From contig NZ_MWQN01000001.1 of assembly GCF_002024165.1 (NCBI RefSeq), positions 1,612,001-1,676,000 of the forward strand: a stretch of 64,000 nt of DNA, given 5' to 3'. Made by a program: the position numbers and the translations under genes. This document shows, one piece after another, positions 10,574-18,034 of this stretch. How positions within the stretch are numbered: the stretch's first letter is position 1; the number at the start of each line of letters is the position of its first letter. The notes under the pieces were generated by a model. It was not told the origin of the DNA. It saw only the letters and a program-made list of their open reading frames with translations, and did not search any database. The DNA comes from Embleya scabrispora. Lineage in GTDB: Bacteria > Actinomycetota > Actinomycetes > Streptomycetales > Streptomycetaceae.

Positions 10574-12439
10574 TCACATGCACAGCGCGTTGGGGACGGT
10601 CCCGTGCGCGCCCACGTGCGGGCGGGTGGGGCGGTCCCGGTAGCCGTCCAGGAGCAGCCGATTGCGGTTCAGGCACAGCCGGTCGATCCGGGGCGTGAGC
10701 AGGTCGAACAGCTCGAAGCGGTCCCGGAGTTCGGGGAACGCCGCCTGGTGGTCCAGCACCTCCTCGCGGACCAGCGCCCAGAACCCCTCTTGCGGGATGC
10801 CCAGGTGGGCGACCGCGAGATCGGCGAGGTAGCGGTGGTGGCCGACCAAGAGCGCGGCGTGGATGAACTGGCACAGGTAGTCGGGCTTCTCGCGGAGCAG
10901 GACCGCGTCCACGTCGGCGGGCAGCGCGGCCAGTTCCGGCAGCGGCCGGTCGCTGATGTTGACGTCGTCGACGAAGTCCTTGATGGCCAGCCGGACCGGG
11001 ACGTCGTGCTCGTCGAAGACCACGATCGTGTTCTCCCCGTGCGGCGAGAACACCAGGCCGTAGCGGTACAGGCAGTGCAGCAGCGGCGGCAGCAGCGCGT
11101 GGAAGAGCCGGCGCAGCCACACCCGGGGAGCCAGGCCGGAGCGTTCGATCAGTTCGGCGACGAACGGCCGCCCGGCCGGGTCCACGTGCAGCAGCGAGGC
11201 GAGGGTGCGGGCGCGCTCGCCCTCGTCGAGGTACGGGGCCAGCGGTTCGCGCCAGATCGCGCCGAGCAGTTCGCGGTACTGGTAGGGCACGCCGGGCAGT
11301 TCCTCGAGCACCGGATGGCGCACCGTGATCGACGCGGTCTCGCCGAGCATGATCACCCGGCATTCGTCGCGCAGGAACGGGTCCGCGTCGCGCAAGCCGT
11401 GCACCCACGCGGTGACCGCGGGCGCGGCGAGGGTGCGCTCGCTGGGCAGGCCGCGCCACACCAGCGTGTTGAGCACCGACAGCGGCAGTTTGACGGTGCG
11501 GCGGGCGGGGTGGTCCACGTTGAGGAAGGTACGGACCGACTGCTGGGCCAGGTGTCGGTCCTCGGCCTCGCCCAGCGGCACGATCCGCCCGGCGGCCAAC
11601 TCCGGCGCGAACAGCGTCGCGATCGTCTCGTCCCACTGCCACGGGTGCACCGGGAGCCACCGGAATTCCTCCGGCGCCGACACCCGGGCGGCCAGCGCGT
11701 GGTGGAAGCGCTCGCCGGTCGCCGGGTCCAGTTCCTCGGCGTACAGCCGCTGCTCGGCCAGCCCCGGCACCGACCGCCACACCGCCAGGTCCTGGTGCAC
11801 CGCGATCCACGGCAGCCGCATCGGGCGGCGCGCCTCGGGCGCGTAGGCGCGCGCGTCGCTCGCGGAGAAGCCGACGCGGCCCTTGTTCGGCACGATCCAC
11901 GGGTGACCGGTCTGGTGGCCCTCCAGTTCGGCGTAGCCCAGGTCGGCCAGCACGGCCGCGGTCGGCGCGCTCGCCGCGGTCACCGCATCGGCGGTCAGCG
12001 TCGCGGTCAACTCGCGCACCAGGTGCCCGGCCGTGTCGCCGGCGAGGCCGATCACGGTGTGCGCGTCGAGCAGGAACTGGAGCATGTCCTCGGCCGGATC
12101 GGCGCCGCCCTCCCACTCGCGCACCACCGAGGCCGGGTCCACGTGCCACGCGTCGTAGGCGCCGCGCCGGGCCCGGAAGCGGTAGCGCACGTCGCCGGAC
12201 ACTTCGACGGCGTAGGCGTCGCCGTCGGCGACGGGCGTGAGCAGGTCCTCGTAGGCGAACTCGGCGATCGCCTTGGCGATCATGTCCCGGTTGACCCGCC
12301 GCCACAGCTGCGGATCCGTGGGGGGCACGCCGTGGCGCGCGGCGGGTACCCGGGAGGCGGGCTCAGGCGCTGCGTGTCGGGCGCCCTGGTACGGCAGTTC
12401 GGCCTCGATGGGCTCCGCTGCCGGGTTCGACTGCGACAT
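10574..12439 (-). CDS. NIS siderophore synthetase, IucA/IucC family (RhbF/DesD-like)
   Basis: ATP-dependent synthetase that condenses a carboxylate of citrate (or a citryl monoamide) with an N-acyl-N-hydroxy diamine. At 621 residues it has the family hallmarks: GHQTGHPWIVPNKGRVGF (about 182-199), HPWQWDETI, KLPLSVLN, SPHGENT and IKDF, then the C-terminal FhuF-like part. The ATG at 12439 has AGAGG 6 bases upstream. The start lies 77 bp inside the end of the monooxygenase gene, so translation is likely coupled. As the last gene of the six-gene run it corresponds to RhbF, the second citrate-arm ligase. DesD-type chemistry on other substrates cannot be excluded. Confidence 0.9.
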   Translation of the reverse strand: MSQSNPAAEPIEAELPYQGARHAAPEPASRVPAARHGVPPTDPQLWRRVNRDMIAKAIAEFAYEDLLTPVADGDAYAVEVSGDVRYRFRARRGAYDAWHVDPASVVREWEGGADPAEDMLQFLLDAHTVIGLAGDTAGHLVRELTATLTADAVTAASAPTAAVLADLGYAELEGHQTGHPWIVPNKGRVGFSASDARAYAPEARRPMRLPWIAVHQDLAVWRSVPGLAEQRLYAEELDPATGERFHHALAARVSAPEEFRWLPVHPWQWDETIATLFAPELAAGRIVPLGEAEDRHLAQQSVRTFLNVDHPARRTVKLPLSVLNTLVWRGLPSERTLAAPAVTAWVHGLRDADPFLRDECRVIMLGETASITVRHPVLEELPGVPYQYRELLGAIWREPLAPYLDEGERARTLASLLHVDPAGRPFVAELIERSGLAPRVWLRRLFHALLPPLLHCLYRYGLVFSPHGENTIVVFDEHDVPVRLAIKDFVDDVNISDRPLPELAALPADVDAVLLREKPDYLCQFIHAALLVGHHRYLADLAVAHLGIPQEGFWALVREEVLDHQAAFPELRDRFELFDLLTPRIDRLCLNRNRLLLDGYRDRPTRPHVGAHGTVPNALCM

Positions 12440-13835
12440 TGCGTACCTCTGGGGGGTCGGTCGCGCTCCGTCGGTGCGGTCGGCGCGCGGGCTCGGTATC
12501 GCCCGCGGCCAGGCCGAACGTGGTGAACGCGGTGCGGATCGGCAGTCGGTAGACCGCGCTGCCGCACACGGAGTTGAGGATGGTCGCGGCCCGGTGTGCG
12601 CCCAGGCCCAGATCGGGTGTGCCCACGCCGTGCGTGTGCAGCTCGGCGTTTTGCGTGTACAGGCCGCCGGTGACGTGCGCGGGCAGGGCGACCCGGTGGT
12701 CCAGGTCGATCAGCGGACGCCCGGCGGCGTCCCGGCTGATCAGGTCCCACAGCGGGTCGAGCATCGCGGGGTGCCGCTGCGCGTAGCCGGTGGCCAGCAC
12801 GACCCGATCGGTACGGACGGTGAACGCGCGGTCCTGCTCGCCGTGGCGGCAGCCCAGTTCCACCCCGTCGCCGGTGATCCGCGCGGCGGTGACCGTCACG
12901 TCGGGCATCAGCGTGGCGCGCACCCGGCCGCCGGCGATGCCGCGCTCGTACAACTCGTCGTGGATCGCGGCGATGGTCTCCGCGCTGATCGCCTTGTACA
13001 ACTGCCACTGCTCGGGCAGCAGTCGGTCGCGCACCGGCTCGGGCAGGCCGTGGAAGTAGCGCGTGTAGTCGGGCGTGAAGTGCTCCAGACCGAGTTTGGA
13101 GTATTCCATCGGGGCGAACGCGGGCGATCGGGTCAGCCAGGTCAGCCGCCCGCCGGGGCCGGTGCGGCGGCGCAGCAGGTCCAGGAACACCTCCGCACCG
13201 GACTGGCCCGAGCCGAGCACCGTGACGTCCTCGGCGTCGGTGAGGTCGGCGCGGTGGTCGAGGTAGTCGGCCGCGTGCAGCACGCTGTCCCCGAGCAAAT
13301 GCGCGAACGGCTCGGGCACCACCGGTTCGGTGCCGATGCCGAGCACCACGTGCCGCGCGTGCACCCGGTGGTGCTCGCCGTCGGCCACGTCGCGAAAGTC
13401 GATCCGGTACAGGTCGCCCTCCCAGGCGACGGAGAGCACCTCGCTGCCGAAGCGGCAGGCGGGCAGTGCCTCGGCGACCCAGCGGCAGTAGTGGTCGTAT
13501 TCGCGCCGGGGCACGTGCAGGCGTTCGGCGAAGTAGAACGGGAAGAGCCGGTCGTGCGCGCGCAGATAGGCCAGGAACGACCACGGGCTGGTCGGGTCGA
13601 CCAGGGTGACCAGGTCGGCCAGGAAGGGCACCTGGAGGGTGGTGCCGTCCAGGAGCAGCCCCGGATGCCAGCTGAACGTGGGCGCGCGGTCCAAGAACAG
13701 CGTGCGCAGCGGCTCGACCCGGTCGGCGAGCGCCGCCAGCGCCAGGTTGAACGGCCCGATGCCGATGCCCACCAGGTCGTGCACCACCGCGCCGGGGTCG
13801 GCCGCCCGGCGCGGCGCGGGCAGGAGATCGGTCAC
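12363..13835 (-). CDS. FAD-dependent amine N-hydroxylase (IucD/RhbE family)
   Basis: NADPH- and FAD-dependent N-hydroxylating monooxygenase for a diamine or lysine/ornithine-type side-chain amine. At 490 residues it has the FAD motif GIGIGPFNLAL near residue 24 and the NADPH motif VLGSGQSGAEVF near the middle. An LATGYAQR-type motif lies in the C-terminal third. The GTG at 13835 overlaps the TGA of the acetyltransferase gene in a GTGA (13832-13835). The last 77 bp overlap the next synthetase gene, and this tail is rich in Arg and Pro. In the rhb-like order it would hydroxylate 1,3-diaminopropane or its acetyl derivative. Confidence 0.9.
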   Translation of the reverse strand: MTDLLPAPRRAADPGAVVHDLVGIGIGPFNLALAALADRVEPLRTLFLDRAPTFSWHPGLLLDGTTLQVPFLADLVTLVDPTSPWSFLAYLRAHDRLFPFYFAERLHVPRREYDHYCRWVAEALPACRFGSEVLSVAWEGDLYRIDFRDVADGEHHRVHARHVVLGIGTEPVVPEPFAHLLGDSVLHAADYLDHRADLTDAEDVTVLGSGQSGAEVFLDLLRRRTGPGGRLTWLTRSPAFAPMEYSKLGLEHFTPDYTRYFHGLPEPVRDRLLPEQWQLYKAISAETIAAIHDELYERGIAGGRVRATLMPDVTVTAARITGDGVELGCRHGEQDRAFTVRTDRVVLATGYAQRHPAMLDPLWDLISRDAAGRPLIDLDHRVALPAHVTGGLYTQNAELHTHGVGTPDLGLGAHRAATILNSVCGSAVYRLPIRTAFTTFGLAAGDTEPARRPHRRSATDPPEVRNVAVEPGSGAHRGRTAVPGRPTRSA

Positions 13836-14500
13836 GGGCGGGCACCCGACTCCCGCACGGTGCGCGGGCGCACCATCAGCGCGGCGGTCTTGTCCGGCAG
13901 GAGCACATCGCCCTGGCGCCGGAAGCCGGCCCGTTCGAAGGCGCGCACCGACGCCTCGTTGCGCACGTCCGGCTCGGCCACCACCCGCATCGTGTCGGGC
14001 GCGGCGCGCAGCACCAGTTCGGTGACCGCGCGCAGCAGCAGCGAGCCGATCCCGCGCCCGCGCGCACCGGCGGGTCCGATCAGCAGGTGGATGCCCACGT
14101 CGTGCGGGCGCGCGGGGTAGTGCCGGGCCAGGTCGTCAAGGTCGGCCCGGTACAGCTCCCAGTAGCTGACCGGCTCGTCGTCGAGGCAGCCCAGGTAGGC
14201 GTTGCTGTGGCCGCGCACGGCCTGGGTCGCCAGGTGTCGGCGCACCAGCTCCTCGTCCCCGGCCAGCTCCCACCAGCGGGCGGTCACCGGGTCGTTCATC
14301 CACGCGTGCAGGAGTGGCAGATCGCGCTTGGGGTTCACCTCGTGCAGCGAGAACCGCCCGACCGGCAGGGTGAGCGCGCCCCAGCGGGCGGCCTCGGTGA
14401 GCGGGCCGGTCGGCCCCGTGCGCGGCCGGCGGGTGTTCAGGCGCAGCGTCTCGGCCTCGGCGAGCGGGGTCTCGGGGGACGAGAGGAATGACGGGCTCAT
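13832..14500 (-). CDS. GNAT acetyltransferase of siderophore assembly (IucB/RhbD-like)
   Basis: Transfers an acyl group from CoA to the hydroxylamine to form the hydroxamate iron ligand. The 222 residues match the IucB/RhbD type. FSLHEVNPKRDLPLLHAWMNDPVTARWWE lies near residues 50-78 (given here by its key features HEV, WMNDP and WWE). The acetyl-CoA loop is GARGRGIGSLLL. The C-terminus has NEASVRAFERAGF. AGGAGG lies 12 bases before the ATG, a long spacing, so the start is slightly uncertain. The stop codon overlaps the start of the hydroxylase gene, and 28 bp separate it from the upstream synthetase. Confidence 0.88.
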   Translation of the reverse strand: MSPSFLSSPETPLAEAETLRLNTRRPRTGPTGPLTEAARWGALTLPVGRFSLHEVNPKRDLPLLHAWMNDPVTARWWELAGDEELVRRHLATQAVRGHSNAYLGCLDDEPVSYWELYRADLDDLARHYPARPHDVGIHLLIGPAGARGRGIGSLLLRAVTELVLRAAPDTMRVVAEPDVRNEASVRAFERAGFRRQGDVLLPDKTAALMVRPRTVRESGARP

Positions 14501-14528
14501 ACGGGGACGGAACCTCCTGGGGCCGGGC

Positions 14529-16298
14529 TCACGCGGGGGCGTCGGCGAGCGGATTGCGGATGTGCACGTAGATCGACTGGGTGGCGACCGGCCCGACGAG
14601 TTCGTCGAGGCCGTGCAGCCGGGTCAGCAGATTGGCCTTGCAGCGCGGGCGCGGATCGGTCAGCAGCGAGCGCGCGGCGCCGCTGTCCCGGGCGTGGCGG
14701 GCCAGCAGGGCGCGCAGGCGGGCCAGCAGGACCCGCTCGTCGACGAGCCCCTGTGCGCCGAACGCGCCGATCAGGCCGAGCAGGTTGTTGACCCCCAGGT
14801 AGTAGGCCAGGCGTTCGTCGGCGATCTCGTCCGGCACGATCGTGTCGCTGGCCACCCCGGCCGCGGGCGACCGGCGGGCCAGGTCGCCGGCGCGCGAGGC
14901 GCGGAAGTAGTAGCCCTGGTTGTCCCGGTAGCGCCCGCCCGAGGGCAGCCCGTCGGCGTCGAGCAGGACCAGGGTGTTCTGCTGGTGCGCCTCCAGCGCG
15001 ATGCCGGCGTGCCGGTCGAGCCACAACACCGGCTCGGCCACCACCGCCAGGTAGCGCTCGAACCACTCCTCGGCCACCGACGCCGGCGCGCGCCCGGTGC
15101 GCTCGGCGAGGGTGTGTACGTGTCCGGCCAGCCGCGAGGGGCCGATCCCGGGGCGTTCGGCGACCAGCGCGGCCAGGCACGAGACGCGGTCGCCGGCGCC
15201 GAACGGGTTGGCCCGCAGCACCAGTTCCAGGCCGGCCGCGGGCCGGTCCGGGCGCGGGAACGGCTCCGGCGGGGCCACCGAGATCCAGGCCGGGTCCCGG
15301 ACGATGTCGAACGTGGGGTGCACGGCCCACAGTTCGTGTTCCAGGCCGGAGCGCAGGATGCGGTGCACCTCGATGCCGCGCAGCAGTTCCTTGGGCAGGT
15401 TCTCCCGCCGGGAGTTGGTGATCCGCAGGCCGAGCGAGAGTTTGAGCATGACCTCGGCGTCGGGCCGGTACACCGTGCGCACCGAGGAGGTGGGGTGCCA
15501 GGGGGCTCCGGCGGGGCCCAGGTCGCGCAATCGGCCGGCATCGAGCAGGGCGCGCAGATGCGGGCGCCGCGGCAGGTCGCGGGCCTGCCACGGGTGGGCG
15601 GGCACGAGCACGGTGCCCTCGGGGGCGCGCAACTCCCCGGCGAGGTCGGCCAGCACGTCGGCGGCCTCCCGGTCCAGCGCGCTGTCCTGGCCGACCAGGT
15701 CGGCGTCGGCGGCGAACCAGTGCAGCGGGAAGGATCCGCGCAACTCCGGGGACCACGCGGCGTCCTCGTCGGGGTCGAGCCGGTCCCGGCTCTTGGGTGT
15801 GGGGTGCATCGGGTGGCCGAGCACCAGGGACTGCTCGGCGGCCAGGAACGGGGTGGTCCCGGGCGGGTCTTCGGGATGCGCGCGCCGGTGGGCGATGTAG
15901 CGCTCGGCGTGGGTGACCGAGTCGGCCACCCGGATCGCGGTGTCGCCGCAGGCCCCGCCCGCCGCGCCGGCCCCGCTCGCGCTCGCCTCGTCGCCGAGCA
16001 CCAGGGCCAGTGTGACCGCGTTGAGCGGCCCCTCGTCGTCCAGGTGCGCGGCGCCGAAGCGGTGCCAGCCCGCCGGCGACCAGTAGCGCACCTCGACCGT
16101 CAGGGTCCGGCCGACCCCGCGCAGTTCGACGGTGAGCACGTCCGACTCCGGTCTCGGCAGCGCGTGTTCGCGCACCCAGCAGCGGAGCAGGCATTCGACC
16201 GTCGCCGCGTCGGCGGCGTGCCGGGTGTCCGGCGCGTCGAGGTGGTCCGTTTCGGAATCCGTCCGCACGGCGGACGGGTCGGGACCCGCGATGGTCAT
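14529..16298 (-). CDS. NIS siderophore synthetase, IucA/IucC family (RhbC-like)
   Basis: First of two NIS synthetases in the operon, 589 residues. The family signature GHPMHPTPKSRD lies about residues 157-168, followed by VPAHPWQ, SSVRTVYR, LKLSLGLRITNSRREN and EAHQQNTLVLLD, with the Arg/Asn-rich RDNQGYY. The upstream frame remains open for a further 470 codons as an antisense-like read-through. I start at the ATG at 16298, which has GGAG 6 bases upstream and restores the normal size. A 179-bp gap separates it from the decarboxylase gene, the only real gap in the operon. An internal promoter there is possible; I see a short GGAAATC repeat but no clear hexamers. Confidence 0.9.
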   Translation of the reverse strand: MTIAGPDPSAVRTDSETDHLDAPDTRHAADAATVECLLRCWVREHALPRPESDVLTVELRGVGRTLTVEVRYWSPAGWHRFGAAHLDDEGPLNAVTLALVLGDEASASGAGAAGGACGDTAIRVADSVTHAERYIAHRRAHPEDPPGTTPFLAAEQSLVLGHPMHPTPKSRDRLDPDEDAAWSPELRGSFPLHWFAADADLVGQDSALDREAADVLADLAGELRAPEGTVLVPAHPWQARDLPRRPHLRALLDAGRLRDLGPAGAPWHPTSSVRTVYRPDAEVMLKLSLGLRITNSRRENLPKELLRGIEVHRILRSGLEHELWAVHPTFDIVRDPAWISVAPPEPFPRPDRPAAGLELVLRANPFGAGDRVSCLAALVAERPGIGPSRLAGHVHTLAERTGRAPASVAEEWFERYLAVVAEPVLWLDRHAGIALEAHQQNTLVLLDADGLPSGGRYRDNQGYYFRASRAGDLARRSPAAGVASDTIVPDEIADERLAYYLGVNNLLGLIGAFGAQGLVDERVLLARLRALLARHARDSGAARSLLTDPRPRCKANLLTRLHGLDELVGPVATQSIYVHIRNPLADAPA

Positions 16299-16477
16299 CG
16301 CTGCTCCGTGTGGTGTCGATCGACCCGGTGGTCGATGCCCGGAAATCGGAAATCGGAGATCGGTAGTCGTGTGGGAGGCGGCATTCGGGATATGGAGATT
16401 TCGACCCGTGTCGATTGTTTGGCGAGGATGGTCGCGAATACGCGAGGCGCGCGGTAACGAAGATTGTTGACGGAGCG

Positions 16478-18034
16478 TCAGCCCGAGGTCGTGCTTTCCG
16501 CGCGCCCCGCCTCGACCACCGCGGCGAGCAGCGCGGTGAGGTCGGCGCCGGTGGTGTCGGGGTTGAGCAGGGTGAGTTTGAGGCGGACCGCGCCGGGCCC
16601 GTCGCCCAGTTCGGTACGGCCGACCACCGCGCGCCCCTCGTACAGCAGCCGGCGCCGCAGCGCCGCGTTGACCCGGTCCGCCTCGGTCCGCTCGGCCGGG
16701 TCGTCGGGGGCGTGGCCTCGGGGGAGGTAGCGAAAGACCACGGTGGTGAGCACGGGATCGGCGGCCAGTTCCAGGTGCGGGTCGGCCCGGATCGCCTCGG
16801 CCGCGTGTCGGGCCAGGTCGTGGCAGCGGTCCACCAACTCGCCCAGTCCGGCCCGGCCGAGGGCGCGCAGGGTGACCGCGATCTTGAACACGTCGGCGCG
16901 GCGCGTGGTGCGCGGCGAGTTGCCCAACAGGCTGACGTAGCCGGCCCGTTGGTCGTCGTCGGGGTTGAGGTAGGCGGCGCGCTGGGCGAGCGGCCCGAGC
17001 AAGGCCGCGTCGCGGACCAGGAACACCCCGGCCGCGATCGGCTGCCAGCCGAGTTTGTGCAGGTCCAGACTCACCGAGTGGGCGCCTTCGAGGCCGGTGA
17101 GCAGCGGCGTGAGCCGGTCCGAGAACAGCGCGCCGCCGCCGTAGGCCGCGTCCACGTGCAACCACGCGCCCGCCGCGCGCGCCACCGCGGCGATCGCCGG
17201 CAGCGGGTCGATCGCGCCCAGGTCGGTGGTGCCGGCCGTGGCCACGATCGCCGCGATCCGGTCGTTGCCCGCCCGCACCCGTCCGACCGCGGCCGCCAGT
17301 GCGTGCGGATCCATCCGGTGGTCGGCGTCGGTGGGCACCGTGACCACCGCGTCCTCGCCCAGGCCCAGGTGGCCGGCGCAGCGGCGGATGGAGAAGTGCG
17401 CGTCGCGCGAGCACAGGATCCGCCGCCGGCCCACTCCCGGGCCCAGCGCGTCGCGGGCCAGGAGCAGTCCCGTCAGGTTCGACTCGGTGCCGCCGCCGGT
17501 GATCGTGCCGCCCGCGCCGCCGGGCGGGAAGCCGACCAGACCGGCGAGCGCGGCCACCACCTCGGCCTCCAGGGCCACCGCCGCCGGTGCCTGGTCCCAC
17601 GAGTCGAGCGAGGGATTCAGTGCGGAGGCGATCAGGTCGGCGGCCACCGCGACGGCCAGCGGCGGGCAGTGCAGGTGGCCGGCGCAACGCGGATCGGCCG
17701 GGTCGGCGGACCCCCACGCGAGCAGCGCGGACAACTCGCGCAACGCGGCGACGTCACCCACCCCGATGTCCGGCAGCGTCCCGGGGCCCGGGCCCGCCGA
17801 CGCCGCACCTCGCGCGGCCGGCACCGGCCCCACCGCACCGGAGCCGAGCACCCGGGCCACCTCGACCGCCACCGCGGCCGGCCCACCCGACGGCAACGGC
17901 CCGCCCCGCGCACCGACCCCGGCGTCCATCGCGCCGAGCGCGACGTCGACCAGCTCCCGCAACGCGTCGGCCCCGGCCACACCCCCCGAGAGCGACACCC
18001 CGACGGGGTGCCCCACCCCCCGCCCGGCCCTCAC
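16478..18034 (-). CDS. PLP-dependent amino acid decarboxylase (RhbB-like, predicted L-2,4-diaminobutyrate)
   Basis: Group II PLP decarboxylase. The predicted reaction is L-2,4-diaminobutyrate to 1,3-diaminopropane, the diamine backbone of the siderophore. It has GGTITGGGTESNLTGLLLAR, SRDAHFS, the DAAYGG aspartate loop and the PLP lysine in SLDLHKLGWQP. The GTG at 18034 gives 518 residues. It is chosen because it overlaps the TGA of the upstream aminotransferase in a GTGA, a classic coupling arrangement. A lysine substrate, as for DesA, is an alternative; pairing with a 2,4-diaminobutyrate aminotransferase favours diaminobutyrate. The first 100 residues are Ala/Gly-rich. Confidence 0.88.
   Translation of the reverse strand: MRAGRGVGHPVGVSLSGGVAGADALRELVDVALGAMDAGVGARGGPLPSGGPAAVAVEVARVLGSGAVGPVPAARGAASAGPGPGTLPDIGVGDVAALRELSALLAWGSADPADPRCAGHLHCPPLAVAVAADLIASALNPSLDSWDQAPAAVALEAEVVAALAGLVGFPPGGAGGTITGGGTESNLTGLLLARDALGPGVGRRRILCSRDAHFSIRRCAGHLGLGEDAVVTVPTDADHRMDPHALAAAVGRVRAGNDRIAAIVATAGTTDLGAIDPLPAIAAVARAAGAWLHVDAAYGGGALFSDRLTPLLTGLEGAHSVSLDLHKLGWQPIAAGVFLVRDAALLGPLAQRAAYLNPDDDQRAGYVSLLGNSPRTTRRADVFKIAVTLRALGRAGLGELVDRCHDLARHAAEAIRADPHLELAADPVLTTVVFRYLPRGHAPDDPAERTEADRVNAALRRRLLYEGRAVVGRTELGDGPGAVRLKLTLLNPDTTGADLTALLAAVVEAGRAESTTSG

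Noticed and set aside
9326-12526. A 1066-codon frame on the plus strand opposite the nitrilase-like and NIS synthetase genes
   Set aside because: Antisense shadow of well-supported genes; the translation has only His/Arg/Gly/Val-rich composition and no domains.
14529-17717. A single 1062-residue fusion of the decarboxylase region and the NIS synthetase
   Set aside because: The first 470 codons are an out-of-frame read of the decarboxylase gene. The ATG at 16298 with a ribosome binding site gives a normal synthetase.
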